Positions 34,566 through 46,422 are shown, numbered from the stretch's first letter. The stretch is DNA of 64,000 nucleotides from Sipunculus nudus (GCA_026874595.1 CM049315.1:12278664-12342663); one strand, 5' to 3'. Program-made: numbers and translations. Notes: generated by a model from the sequence alone, not told the origin.

Positions 34566-35019
34566 CTGCAGAAGACGTGATGGATAAGCATAAATATCCA
34601 ACAAAAAAACACATGAAGCATGAAACAGATTCGGTGATATCGCTGAAAATTTCGAACCTTACTGGAATCACATGATAATTGGGATGAGTACATTTTGTGC
34701 ACCTTTTGTGACGGGCATTTTAATCTATGAATATTATTGTAATTTTTAGTCACAGATATGTATAAAGATGCGTGTATATGCAGTAGCGGCATATTAAGGG
34801 GGGCGGTATTTTGGTCACTTTGTATAATATTAAGATAAAGCATTAAGAGTTCACCAAAAAGGTAAAACTTCATGTTTAAAAATATGACTGCTTTTTTTTC
34901 AGTTTTGATTGGTGGGTTTCATGTGTTTCACGAGCTATGACAAATCTTCACATAAGTAACGTCTCTAATTCGATGGGGGCAGATGTGATTGTATGTAAAA
35001 TATATCTACTGTAAACGTG
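34566..35019. other. intronic sequence of receptor B
   Basis: Nothing recognised. Confidence 0.5.
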
Positions 35020-35330
35020 TAGAGTGGCGGAGGAGAAGGCCCCCTGGCCGCTGTGCCACACGTTCAATATATATACGTATCAAGTACCAGTACTCATTGT
35101 AGAGTTCAAAACTGAAATAAGAATACATATGCCTGTTATGTAAAATCATTAAAGGTTCAGTTGATCCACTCCACCTACCGCCAATTGTTATCTACGGGCT
35201 TTGTGAAACAGTTTCAAGTCAACAAAAATTATATGCCAGCTAAGTTGGTACAATTAACTGAAATCTAATGTGACACTTTAATGATAACTATCAATTATTA
35301 GTTCTAAATAAAACTTGAATTAAAGCATGA
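35020..35330 (-). repeat. dispersed repeat family R5, copy 2 (inverted)
   Basis: Reverse complement matches 15385-15640: GAAACTGTTTCACAAAG, CGTAGATAACAATTGGCGGTAGGT, TTATTTCAGTTTTGAACTCTA, ATATTGAACGTGTGG, ending in CTCCTCCGCCAC. Confidence 0.85.
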
Positions 35331-35491
35331 AATTTTAATCTTGTTATAATAAAATTAAACAAAATTCACATTATAATCTATCCAAATATTTCTAATATTA
35401 TAAAAAAATAAATTGCCATGCACATATATAGCTCATGATATTACCTACAGGTTATATAGAGTAAAGTGAAATTATATGCACAACCATCAGA

Positions 35492-35495
<4 letters not shown>

Positions 35496-35538
<43 letters not shown>
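35496..35538. repeat. (TA)n microsatellite abutting the LTR
   Basis: TA tract ends exactly where the LTR begins (TGTCACGG at 35539), suggesting insertion into, or expansion next to, a TA run. Confidence 0.9.
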
Positions 35539-35541
<3 letters not shown>

Positions 35542-35695
35542 CACGGAACCTTATATCAACAGATCACGTATGCGTGATGAATATAAATTTTGTAATGGAG
35601 ATAAAAAAATCAGATTCTATAACACTAGGCAGCGTGAAATGTCTAGGGGAATGAATAAAGAAGTCAGTGTTTTTTTTGTTAACAAATAACTATAA

Positions 35696-35701
35696 TTTAT
35701 T
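35696..35701 (-). terminator. LTR polyadenylation signal
   Basis: AATAAA on the minus strand, about 400 bases downstream of the LTR TATA box. Confidence 0.5.
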
Positions 35702-36094
35702 CTTCAAACAACCCTAACATTACAATACACTAAATCAATACAATTACACAGTATAACAGCAGTATAACAACTAATCAATACAATCACACAATAAAATAAA
35801 CAAAGTGCACACTACCTGGATACCACTGTCACAGCGATAAGTCCTTTAAAATGTATAAGCCGGATGAAAAGTTCTCACAAATTCTCTCAGAGAATAACAG
35901 TCCAATGTTAAGCTCTTGTAACAATCCAGAAAGTAAACTTAAGACAGGCAGCACTAAATTGTAAAGTGTTAGTTATTAATAGTAGAATCCCTGAAATTAC
36001 TGCATAATCGGAGAGGTCCAACAAACTGACATAGAGACGTCCGTCTCCGCTGGAATATTCTCTCACCTCTCTCTCAGCTCTAAAACACAGCCCC

Positions 36095-36102
36095 TATTTA
36101 TA
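36095..36102 (-). promoter_or_regulatory. LTR TATA box
   Basis: TATAAATA on the minus strand within the LTR, followed by AGGGGCTG. Presumed core promoter of the retrotransposon. Confidence 0.6.
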
Positions 36103-36419
36103 ACTTTTAACCTCCAGCCGAGAACCTTCCATTGCTCGAACATTCTAAAGAATCTAACAAAGTACACACGTTCAAAGAACATACCAGAACAACGAATGCC
36201 GTGTCTCAACATATTAGGGTTCACACGTGAGCTCGCCCCGGCTCGGCCAGGCGAGAAAGCCCCAAGCTAGCATGACAACGAGAGTTCAACAAGTATGGAT
36301 TAAACTGAGAGTGCAACACCCAGCCAGGCGAGGCAGCCACAAACGAGCTAAGCCCGTGTCAGACAACAGAAAAGACATCTGTAAGACTTGTGCACACAAT
36401 AAAAAGGGCACCTGTATCA

Positions 36420-36433
36420 CTCCCCCTCCTGTA
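36420..36433 (-). other. polypurine tract of the LTR element
   Basis: Minus strand reads ACAGGAGGGGGAG directly before the LTR start TGATAC, the normal site of plus-strand priming. Confidence 0.7.
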
Positions 36434-36654
36434 CGAAAAAAAAAAATTTTCTCAAAAAACTTTCTTTTGCGATCACAATCACTAAATTTTTACAACATCT
36501 CAAAATCACCTTATTTACAACATTACATGAACATCTTGTTTACAACATTTCATAAACATCTCGATTAGCAGTCAGGAGGTAGATTGTTTTTCCCATGTGT
36601 ATGATTGCAAGATTGTAATCCTGTAAAAACAAACTCTATCTCAACAATCTTTGA

Positions 36655-36905
36655 TTTTTACACTTCAACTTGTTCATGAACGTGAGGGGATTGTGATCAC
36701 TGAAGACAATGATAGGCCTGACTGATAAAGTAACATAAACTTCAAAATGTTGCAATGCCAAAATCAAAGCCAAACATTCTTTTTCAATAGTGGAGTATTT
36801 TTTTTTGTTTAAACTTTCTTGAGAAATATCAAATTGGCTAATCTATGCCATCATTGCCTTCCTGTAACAACACAGCACCAGCAGCAGTATCACTAGCATC
36901 TTAAG
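36655..36905 (-). pseudogene. retrotransposon RNase H (broken)
   Basis: DASDTAAGAVLLQ, YSTIEKECLALILALQHF and VFSDHNPLTFM blocks of gypsy-type RNase H, with at least three stop codons in the frame. Confidence 0.85.
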
Positions 36906-37830
36906 CTAACTTAAAAGGTACAGAAAAGTCTGGAGCTGCTAAAACTGATGAACTTTGCAGAATTGCTTTCAAATTCTGAAATGCATTTCCACACTGAACA
37001 TTCCGTACAAACTTTGTTTTCTTCTTTAACAAATTAGTCAAAGGTTCAGCTACACCAGAAAAATTTAGACAAAACTTCCTGTAGTATCCATCCATACCAA
37101 GAAAACGCATTGTTTCATTTTTGTTTTCTGGTCTAGGAAATGCAGAAATAGCACTTATCTTAGCATCAACAGGTTTTACCTGATCCTGCCCTACAGTATG
37201 ACCCAAAAATGTTACTTGTGCATGAGAAAACTCAGATTTAACTAAGTTGACGGTCAGACGTGCTTCACTGAGTCTTTCGAAGAGGTCGCGAAGAATTTGC
37301 CGATGTTTCTCCCAGGTGTCATCAATATATGCGTCGCAGCCCTGAATGTCCTTGACAACCATATGGATGAGGCGCTGGAACGTGGCTGGGGAGTTCATCA
37401 TGCCAAACGGCATAACTTTATACTGATACAGTCCTTGCGGCGTCACAAATGCGGACACTTCTTTCGCTCGTTCTGTCAGCGGAACTTGCAAGAATCTTTT
37501 TAGCAAATCAAACTTGGAGACATATCTGGAGCTACCGACTCTACCAATACAATCATCGATCCTCGGAATCGGGAGCGTGTCAGTCTTGGTGACAGAGTTC
37601 AGTTTTCGATAATCTGTGCACATACGGTAACTTCCATCAGGTTTTGGCACAATAATACATGGTGAACTCCAGTTACTGTTACTAGGTTCAATAAAATCAT
37701 TGTCCAGCAAATATTGAATCTAATCCTGTTGATACTTTTGCTTTTCTCGATTCAGTCTATAAGGATGTTGCTTGACTGCGCTTGCCTTGCCAACATCGAC
37801 GTCATGGCACAATATGTTAGTTCGCGTTGG
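36906..37830 (-). pseudogene. retrotransposon reverse transcriptase (mostly open)
   Basis: Blocks in order: HPYRLNREKQ, NWSSPCIIVPKPDGSYRMC, DYRKLNSVT, VMPFGMMNSPATFQRL, the catalytic YIDD at 37318-37329, VTFLGHTV and YYRKFC. The last 269 codons are open; one stop precedes them at about 37722. Clearly Ty3/gypsy class, not copia. Confidence 0.92.
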
Positions 37831-38089
37831 AATATCACTAAACAAATGTTCATAATTCCGCAGCAGGTTCTTGAGGTTTTTTTTTTTTTGCGGTTAGGTG
37901 TGACAGTTTGGCATCCAGGTTTTTAAGTACGTCTGAGTTTTTTAATGGTACTGTACCACACTGATGTCTACATCACACTTACAATCAGTACCTACTTTAA
38001 CTGGGTCAGGGTCAGTGTTTAAGCAATTTACAGCAGTAACATTATGTTGTTTCTTCTTACGCCTATCTGGTGTCAATAGTATGAAATTT

Positions 38090-39140
38090 AAATCATTGAC
38101 TGTCTTGTCAACAATGTAAGGACCAAAATATCTAGCTTGCAGAGGTCTGCCAGGGATAGGAAGTAAGGCAAGGACCTTTCACCAGATCAATCGTCCTACT
38201 TACAGTGTTTTTCATACTTTGTTTTCATTTTACTTTGTACAGATTTTAAATTTGACTTTGCAATCTCACAAGCATTGTGTAGTTTAGTGCGTAATTATGA
38301 GACATACTGCAGTAAACTAAGAGAATCAGGATTCACATAAAGAGACTGAAACCAAAGGACTCTTGAAAGGATTCTCTAACAGCAAACAGCAATATGTGGA
38401 TTCCTTCATCCCAGTCTTTCTGTATGTCATAGCAATGTCCTGATCATGTTTTTTAATGTCTGGTGAAAACGCTCGAGGGCGCCCTGACTTTCAGGATGGT
38501 ATGGCAGAGAGCTGTACTGTTTTATACCTAGCTCAAGCATAACTTGTTTGAATAAGCCAGACAAAATTAGACCCTTGGTCAGACTGGACGGATTTTGGTA
38601 ATCCATACGTTGTAAAAAAAAACTTGGTCAGAGCTTTGACAACACTTTTGGCATTAATTTTGCGCAATGGTATTGCCTCAGGCACATTATGTCAGCAAGT
38701 ATTCATGTCGAGATTTTGTTTTGGGCGGTGGTCCAACACAATCATTATTAATCCTACTAAAAGGATCCGCGAAAGCAGGAATAGGCCAAAGTGGGGCCTT
38801 AGGAGGATTCTGATTTGGCTTGCCTATCATCTGGCATGTATGGCATGATTTACAATATTGTACAACATCTTTCCTGAGGTTAGGCCAATAGAAGTGAGTA
38901 CTAACTTTCTGAAAAGTTTTATTTATACCTAAATAACCAGACAAAGGAGCCTCATGTGCCATGCTTAGAATTTCATTGCGAAAGCTTTTGGGTATTACTA
39001 TTTGATGTTTGATGGCCCACTCATCATCAGCGCATACATCAGGTGGTCGCCATTTACGCATAAGCACTCCATTTTTAACACAGAAACAAACTGAGTTCTG
39101 TAACAGTTCATCTTTAGACACTGCCCTGGGAAACAATCAT
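38090..39140 (-). pseudogene. retrotransposon integrase upstream of RT (broken)
   Basis: Zinc-binding region (GYLGINKTFQKVSTHFYWP then CKSCHTCQ; second His replaced by Tyr), core with QSDQGSNF (38573-38584) and ESQGALERFHQ (38461-38494) as catalytic D and E, and the GPY/F module YFGPYIV at about 38115-38135. Frameshifts lie between blocks. Its location 5' of RT is the notable point. Confidence 0.88.
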
Positions 39141-39426
39141 GAAATATCAGGGTCCTTATGCTGTTCCGCGATAAGTTCTGACATTGAGAATGCAGCATGC
39201 TGTACGGGCGAGTCGTTAGACGAGTCATTAGTGACTCCCAGAGTGTTTTTATCTGGACCATTATCCTCATGTGTGTTTTTCTTGGCCATAGATCTAGTAA
39301 CAGCACATGAAGGATACAAACCAGGATAACCTGACTTTCCGGATCAAGTGACGGCTTTTCTGTCACTAATGGTACAGGCTGTACTTTGTCACCTGCAACA
39401 TCATTGCCTAGTAGCAACTGAATTCC

Positions 39427-39747
39427 TTAAAGGGTAAAGTAGTTCTTATGCCAGCAGTAATATTCCCAGAAATCAAATCGGACTTTAAATGTATACTGTA
39501 AAACGGAACTGAAGTGTGCCCGTCTGAAAACACTATTGACAAGTGCATGTGCACCAGTAGAGGACCTATTAGAAAATGGCAAAGTGTTTGCTAACATGAG
39601 AGTCTGGCCTGAGCCAGTGTCCCTCAAAATTCTAAAGGAGGTAGAATCTGAAAAATCACTTGAAAGTAATACAAAATCATCATGTATGAATGGCTCAAAT
39701 AACTCAGAGTCAGGAGAGGAATCTACTACCTCAGCTTCATCAAACAA
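39427..39747 (-). pseudogene. retrotransposon aspartic protease region
   Basis: FRILRDTGSGQTLM contains the DTG active-site triad at 39613-39621, placed between gag and integrase as expected for a pol protease. Flanking residues are weakly conserved and the frame is interrupted on both sides. Confidence 0.7.
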
Positions 39748-39938
39748 AGAGCTGACATTGACAGTGTCAGTAATAAACTCTTTTTCAGAGTCATTTATGG
39801 AATCTACATCCTTTTTATCATTAAACTCCTCATGGGAGTCAACGGAGTATTTTCCTCAGCAGAAACAAACTTCTGTGTGTCATAAGAGGACCTGGCGTCA
39901 TTTGAAATACTCCCGCAAGAGTCATAAAAGGACCTAGC

Positions 39939-40830
39939 CTAATTAAATTCCTTGCAGGAATCAACTGAGGTTTTTACCCCGCAAGATACTGATTCTTCTT
40001 TGGGTTCAGACGGCACTTGGGCCTCCGTAGCATCAAACTCTTTATTAGAGTCAATAAAGGAGTTGTACCCCTTATTTACATATAAAGAGCCTGGCTCTTG
40101 TACTATGCTATGCATAGACTTTGAAACAAAACCAGAAGGTTTGCAATTTGGTTTATTCGCAAGTTTCCAGCAGTCAGATATTAAACGACCTTTCTTCTTG
40201 TAGTAATTACAGATTTTCTTTGAAAATGACTGGCCTTGGTTGGAATTAGACACAGAGGACGTGGACTGAGATGTAGCAATGGACTTTGCTGAATTATCAG
40301 GACTACTAGTACTGGGTGACTGCGCTTTAAACTTCTCTTGACCATACTGATTAACATTCTCGTTTGTTAATGACTGGTTTGATTTTGCTTGTATGTTAAT
40401 GAATAATCATCAGCTAATTGAGCAGCAATGTCAAGTTTTTCAGGACTCTTCTCGTCAAGAAAAGTTTTAACATCTGCGTTAATGCAGCGCTTAAATTCTT
40501 CAAGGAAAATCAACAGGCGCGAATTGTCATAATGTTTCATTACATTTTTAGAACTACACCAGCGATCAAACAACTGCTCTTTTGTCCTAGCAAATTCGAC
40601 GTAGGTCTGTTCTTTGCGCTTTTCCAAGTCTCTGAATTTCTGGCGGTAAGCCTTCGGAACTAACTCATAACCTTTTCGGATTAACAGTTTTACCAGGTCA
40701 TAGTCCGCAGCAGCTTCTACTGAAAGCTCTGTATAAATTTCTCTGGCCTTGCCAGTCAATACACTTTGTTACAGCATAGTCCAATTTTCCGTAGGCCATT
40801 TTAAATTTTCAGCTACCCTCTAAAAGTGTA
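39939..40830 (-). pseudogene. retrotransposon gag, C-terminal part
   Basis: Open segments 40759-40367 (LTGKAREIYTELS.., a capsid-like helical region) and 40253-39939 with a degenerate CCHC knuckle (C-N-Y-Y-K-K-K-G-R-L-I-S-D-C, His replaced). The upstream end (RVAENLKWPTENWTML) is separated from the rest of gag by the insertion at 40834-41444. Confidence 0.82.
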
Positions 40831-40833
40831 AGG

Positions 40834-41444
40834 CCCCTTTTCCATGCGCGCGCGTTTCCGCGCGCTGAAAAAATCGCGCTGAATTGAGCTTTTCCATTTG
40901 CGCGGAAACGCGCACGTTTTCGCAGAATTCCCCCTTCGCGTGACCTGTTTTCACAAGGTATTAACCGTCCCACAGCCTTCCCGGCATCATGTCAAGCATG
41001 GGTCTGTTCAGTTTATGCATGTATACATTTAAAATTTCATTATATTTGCAGGAACGTATAGTTTTTATGACGGTAGTGTGCTATTGGCAGGAGGGCGGGG
41101 GTCGTATATAGGCTATATATGAAAAGATTATTAACTACCGCAGTCGGTAATAAGATATTTAACACCCTCGCCGCACATATATATGTTTATATAATATATA
41201 TATATATATAATCATGCATTAAAGTAGACAAGCAGAACAGCAGTTAAGTATGACTTGTCGCCATGCATGATAGAGGCCTATGCTAGGGCGTCCTCAATCA
41301 GACTGCATTCGCGTCCTTGACCTCCACAAGCAGGCTCACCCGTGCGCGTTTCCGCGTGCATGGAAAAGGGACACATGATTTACACTGGTGCGATTTTTCC
41401 GCGCGCGGAAACGCGCGCGTTTCCGCGCGCATGGAAAAGGGGCC
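40834..41444. mobile_element. Harbinger-like MITE inserted in gag, TAA duplication
   Basis: 611 bp with terminal inverted repeats: both ends read GGCCCCTTTTCCATGCGCGC inward, then GCGCGTTTCCGCGCGC and AAAAATCGC after a small indel. Flanked by TAA at 40831-40833 and 41445-41447, the 3-bp TWA duplication typical of PIF/Harbinger elements. Secondary inner inverted copies of the TTTTCC..GCG motif lie near 40900-40922 and 41341-41371. No transposase. Removing it joins two gag segments in sense, so it arrived after the LTR element. Confidence 0.88.
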
Positions 41445-41447
41445 TAA

Positions 41448-41680
41448 GAAATATTTATCAACATCTTTTTCTTGAAAAGGTGGGACAAGTCTAATGTCCC
41501 TAGTAACATCAAAACTGTGAGTTGGGGCAGCACGTAGACTATGTTCTAATTTAAGTCTTTCTAATTCCAGTCGATTTAACTCAATTTCTTTTCTTTTACT
41601 AGTCTTTCTCTTTCTAATCTTTCATGTTCGTCCCTCTCTAACTGATTTAATGCTACATGTAGTTCTTGAATCTTTCGCGC
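41448..41680 (-). pseudogene. retrotransposon gag, N-terminal part
   Basis: Charged coiled-coil sequence (ALNQLERDEHERLERER.., ELNRLELERLKLEHS) followed by IRLVPPFQEKDVDKYF at the MITE boundary. A long coiled coil before the capsid-like region is common in metazoan gypsy-type gags. The 5' end and LTR are missing beyond about 41680. Confidence 0.75.
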
Positions 41681-41689
41681 ATGCGCAAA

Positions 41690-41860
41690 ATCGGACCTCA
41701 GGTCATGCGGCCTTTATATGGTAAACTGAGGCACATGGACTGTGCTTACGCACAACGCGGGACCATAACAAGGTGTTAAACAGCCATATGGACGGTACTG
41801 ACACTGTATGCTGGTATAATTTTGCTGGGAAACTGATAGTGTGAAAGAATAAGTAAAAAA
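41690..41860 (+). repeat. dispersed repeat family R4, copy 2
   Basis: Counterpart of 14640-14835 in the same orientation; begins where recognisable gag ends, so its insertion may have removed the 5' part of the LTR element. Confidence 0.85.
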
Positions 41861-43601
41861 ATTAATAATAATGATAAATAAATAAATAAAAAAATAAAAG
41901 ATATGGTTCTCAGGTACCGCCCGTGTCAATTTTAAATCCCCGCATCAATTTTATTTTATATTTTGATTTTCAACGGAATCCTACCAATTTGAGCTCCATC
42001 CGCTCTATCTTTTCTTTCAGAAAGATAAAATCATACAATTTTGATAAAATTTCCCATGTTTTGTAGTACTTTTACATGTTGACAAAATAAATATGTAATT
42101 ATCATGATTTATCATTTGATATTTTTATCGAAATATTACAAAAAAAAAAAAAAATAGACGACCATAAGTCGAGAGCTTGCCGAAATTGGAAATAAGAAAG
42201 TAAAATTAACTGAACTGACAGGAAGCAGCAAACAGGCAGGAAACGTTTGGAAATGGTCAAATAAAACAACTCCTATTGCGGGTGTAGCAGAAGCACTTAT
42301 GCATATGGTTATGCTGATTTTAAAAGTCGCAGACGAGTAGACAGACAAACAGACAGACGGAAAAACTTCAGGGAAGTTCATGTACTCATACCATAGAGAA
42401 TGGTAAGCATGAATAAAATAAGCCAGAGTCTATTAGAATAAATCTCCATATTTTGAATTTCAAGAACCGTACCCTATATCAGGTCACCTTGGTACATGGT
42501 AGCTGAAGAATATGACAGAGTCACAACGTGGATAAACGCATTAAATCTAGTTTCAGATACTGCAATCAATGTTGTGACACTGTCAATAGTTTTGGAAATA
42601 TGGCTCAATAATGATTGCTGCAGCACCATCTGGCGGCTATTTTCAAAAAAGAAAAATATTAAATTTTTTATTATATATATTTGATGTATAATTTTTATTT
42701 AACCCTGCCCTAAAACTGCTTAACCAAGGATCCGGCCATATTTACACACCCATCTGCAAAATCGGGGATCCGTCCCTGGTTTGAAAGATTTGCCAGTGAT
42801 TCCTGGCAACACAAGGGGCCGCAAAAGAGGACACAATGAAAATCAAAGGTGTTCACTTCACATTATTTGGCTTTTGTCTTCCGATCAATGCTGCTTTATG
42901 AAATTCATGGACGACCGCGCACGCCAACTGGCAACCGTAATACCCTTGCCGGCACTAACCGGTCACCCCTGAAGCCACTTGTGCTCACGGCAATTGGATG
43001 TATCTTCATGATATGATGAAAAACGATGCGAGATTTGAAGAGAATTGCAATATAATCACATAATGTGACTGAGAGTGTCAGACGCTGTCAAATGCTGAAA
43101 ACAATACGTCTGTAGCGTAAAAAATGACAGAATAATAGGCATTTGTTTAAATGGTCCCATGTTCTCGTTTAACAACAAATGGTGCGAGGTATGATGAGAT
43201 ATACATGTATGTCATTTTAAACTATTCAAATGACACTTGAATAATAATAATAAAAAAAAAATCTGTTGCATTAAAATGACCAATATATACGACAATTTTA
43301 GAAATCTCGAATATTCTTTGCACAAATGGAATGTTGCATCATGCAAAAAACTAGACCTTACTAGCATAAATATTAACCGGGATAGAAGCCAAAATCTCCA
43401 TATTTTCAGATTGTCAAGTTTTACCCCAAAATTAGGTAACCATGGTAACAGCAGCACAAGGATACATGTGCGCAGGAATAAGCCAATGATCCTAGTTTTA
43501 GATATGACAATAAAAATTGTGACAGCACTGCGGCTTTTATAAAGTTAAATCTGATGCGGTAGGGTCAGTGATCCTCGACAGGTCTATTAACATGTACTTA
43601 C
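41861..43601. other. intronic sequence of receptor B
   Basis: AT-rich. A GGGGATCCGTCCCTGG hAT-like end is visible near 42763-42779 without a partner. No exon recognised. Confidence 0.5.
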
Positions 43602-43684
43602 AACTCTCGATGGCGATCAAACAGATTTGCGTGTCCCATGGGAATGATTGAAGCTTCATGTCACAGCCGAGTGTCAGAGATAAC
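43602..43684 (-). CDS. Cys-loop receptor B, exon carrying the Cys loop
   Basis: 83 nt, acceptor AGTACTTTACAG, donor AGTT/GTAAGT. Encodes LSLTLGC then DMKLQSFPWDTQI then C: two cysteines separated by 13 residues with the FPWD core, the defining Cys-loop of the family, followed by the start of loop B (IES). An 83-nt exon for this segment is the standard GABA/glycine receptor exon. Confidence 0.97.
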
Positions 43685-43780
43685 CTGTAAAGTACTAAAT
43701 AAAGTGCTTTGAGTATATACACAACCAACATAAAGGGATGATGCTGAATCGGTTCTCTACTGGTGCTGACACTACATTTT

Positions 43781-43798
43781 GGGGGGGGGGGGGGGGGG
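43781..43798. repeat. G18 homopolymer
   Basis: Uninterrupted G run in the intron about 100 bases 5' (transcript sense) of the Cys-loop exon. Confidence 0.95.
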
Positions 43799-43927
43799 AA
43801 ATGTACAAAAATGACATTCCCCAAATAGCATACCTTATCAAATATTCATTTAAATCCAAAAATACATTGTTATACTAGATTGCGCTGGTATCCATACTTA
43901 ACCGTAAAAATGCGTTAATTCACTTAC

Positions 43928-44145
43928 CTTTGACTGTACATTATTTCACCGTTTGGTTCGAGCCTGAGAGCTCTGTTGGCCTGAGTTATATCATGGAAGA
44001 ATCCCGACTTAAAGTTAACGAAAACAATATCTGGAATCCATAACCTGTGAAAGTCATAGGTGATAATGGTCATTTTGCTGAGACCGATATTAGCGAGTCT
44101 GTCATCAATCCATCTCTGGCGTAGATACACGTCTATTGTGTACTC
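43928..44145 (-). CDS. Cys-loop receptor B, exon for loops D, A and E
   Basis: 218 nt, acceptor CTCTTTTATACAG, donor AAAG/GTAAGT, phases 0 and 2. Encodes EYTIDVYLRQRW (loop D; the Arg corresponds to glycine receptor R65 that binds the ligand carboxylate), RLWIPDIVFVN (loop A), and GEIMYSQR (loop E; the Ser corresponds to S129 of the glycine receptor). These favour an amino-acid type ligand. Confidence 0.97.
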
Positions 44146-45510
44146 CTGTATAAAAGAGAAGGTATAAGTCTAACGAGTACCATTAAAGTAACAGTAATAG
44201 AAAGAAAGAAATGATAAAAAGTATCATAAAAGTGTCTACAATATCGGCTTACAAGTCAAATGTATGCTCCAATATAAAACAATGAATAATGATACATGTC
44301 TACTGGGTACTCTAGTTTCCTCAGAAAGCGCCAGGCGCCACTGTTGCTTTATATCTGTACAAACAGATAACACAAATTTTAGGGTACCAACGTCGTACAA
44401 CATGGGTGACTGTCACACGTAGCACCGTTGTATTTTCTATCCATATCCTAAGACGTAAACGTTTGTGAACAGAAGCGTTCATTTAAGCACTGACAAATGC
44501 ACAACTTTGCGTTGTCCAGATTGAATGGGTAGGGATGTGGTCAGGCCTGTTTCTGTCATAATCTTTCAAATAAAATTAAAGCAAGCTATCTGAAATTAAA
44601 AAAAAAAAAAACACAAACAAAAACTGATCGTCATTTGGTCAGCAACAAAAAGTCACTCTAAGCAGAATCAGATTCACAAGATTACGACTCTGCTGTTTAG
44701 GGATTATCGGCGTCACAATCTGACCCCCACAATGCACCGCGGCTTCTACATACATCAGCAGCGGAGCTATAAAAGCAGTGAAGAGGGAATTGGAGTCCGT
44801 TAAAATATGTTGGATTAGAAATTGTTCAGGTCAATAACATGATAATGGGTGTTTTTTGTAAGGATTTCACGGAATAAGTAATATTTTGCTAGCAAACGCA
44901 TGTGAAATATAAAAAGAAGACATTTCCTTGAAATGTAACATTTTTTGTTTTGTTTTGAAGTTGGCAGTCGAGACAATTAGTTTCATTTCGAATAGAAATG
45001 AAATCTGGCGCAAAGGTGATAAAATATCCCTGATCAGATATGACGCACAGCCTGTCCGGCCACATGTGGAAGTTCATAACCTGACAGCTAGTATATGTGC
45101 AGTCCCCCACGATTGCGCAGACGGGCACGCAGATTGCCCGGATTTATAAACAAATCTGTTATATTAGCTGTTTGCCATCGAGTTCTAGTATAAAGAGAGT
45201 TCTATGGTCAAAGTGAGCATCAGCACCGGATGAGACCATATGAAGCAAAAGGGAGGCTTTGAATTGAAATTTTATGTTCTATATGTTACCTCCGGCTGAA
45301 TACGACTGACAAATGAATAAGTTAATACAGACATACTTATATATAGGTGGCTAGCTGCGTTCTTTAGGCCATCAGAAGTCTTCATGAGCTGAAACGTTAA
45401 ACTGCTTCGTGGCCATGCATTTAAAAACAGAGGACCTGGCTACTGAAACGAATAGTATACTGATGGGTATGCTGTGATCATAGTGTTAATCTAGTACAGT
45501 TCAAACTTAC
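44146..45510. other. intronic sequence of receptor B
   Basis: No exon or notable repeat recognised. Confidence 0.5.
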
Positions 45511-45578
45511 CATAGAGATCTCATTGACTGAACTGAGTCGGTTAATGGCGATGTCCACACTCACTGTTACCGGCTTAT
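45511..45578 (-). CDS. Cys-loop receptor B, 68-nt exon
   Basis: Acceptor GTGTTCGTAG, donor ATG/GTAAGT; encodes KPVTVSVDIAINRLSSVNEI, the beta1 region that in relatives reads PVNVTVxIxVxSIxSISE. A 68-nt exon here is the conserved size in GABA/glycine receptor genes. Confidence 0.93.
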
Positions 45579-45632
45579 CTACGAACACAGATGAGCAAAA
45601 CCATATGTTATATAAAAATATTTACAATGTAC

Positions 45633-45634
<2 letters not shown>

Positions 45635-45701
<67 letters not shown>
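45635..45701. repeat. (AG)n microsatellite
   Basis: 67 bp of uninterrupted AG repeat, 57 bases 5' (transcript sense) of the 68-nt exon. Confidence 0.98.
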
Positions 45702-45703
<2 letters not shown>

Positions 45704-46422
45704 CTAACATATGTTAGACCACAACGAGGAATTTCCCTGAAGAAAACGCACAGGCACCTGATATAATAGTTCCAGTTAATAATTCATATATGCACCCAGT
45801 GATATCAGAGGGAGGACTAGCTAACAACTTTCAACACTTTGGCCGATAAATCATTTGTAATATTGATCTCTGTGACAGGTAATATGGAACGGTTACAGCT
45901 GATTGTTGGTATTGTTGATATTTATGAAAGCAGATATCTGTGTACGAAGATATTGGATATCTGGAAAGCGAAGGGGATATCTGGGAAGCGGACACCGGGT
46001 GGGTGCACTATGGATATATGCACAGCCACATGTGGCTGCTAGCGACAGGTGTGAGTGGGCGAAACTGTTACTACAGTAAACCAATGGCTGTGCACCAAAA
46101 ATTCTATTGTATTCAATAATTCACCAGTCCAGCCTAATGAAATCATTTAGACAGATGGATGAACGCACAAACATAAGTGGTCACTTACTAATTGCCCACT
46201 TAACTCTAGTATTTTATTGTTCCTGCATGGGTGATATTGATGAGCTTTTAATTTATGCTACCTCAAAGTAAAGCTAAGCCGGGGTATACAGTTTTTTTCT
46301 GGACTCTCGACCATGTTTATTTCAAACAGCGTCCCATCCTTGCATTACAAAAGGAAATTGCGCCAGTGCACACACATAAACACATACAAGCGTAAACATT
46401 TTCGTGAAAACATTGCGCTCAC

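Larger units (their letters stand above)
35539..36419 (-). repeat. 3' LTR of the Gmr1-like element
   Basis: 881 bp, starting TGATACAGG and ending CCGTGACA on the minus strand (TG..CA ends). It follows a purine-rich tract and contains a TATA box and an AATAAA signal in the expected order. No second copy is visible at the 5' end. Confidence 0.8.
35539..41680 (-). mobile_element. decayed Ty3/gypsy-type LTR retrotransposon, Gmr1-like domain order
   Basis: Read on the minus strand the order is gag (41680-39940), protease DTG (39621), integrase H2C2-core-GPY/F (39140-38090), reverse transcriptase (37830-36906), RNase H (36905-36655), polypurine tract, LTR. In standard Ty3/gypsy elements integrase follows RNase H; integrase before RT with a gypsy-type RT is the arrangement described for the Gmr1 group. 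RT has gypsy-type VMPFGMMNSPATFQ and YIDD. Many stops and frameshifts, no 5' LTR, and a 611-bp element splits gag, so it is inactive. It lies in an intron of receptor B in the gene's own orientation. Confidence 0.9.

Noticed and set aside
35539-41680. Endogenous retrovirus
   Set aside because: No envelope-like region between RNase H and the LTR; domain content is that of a retrotransposon.
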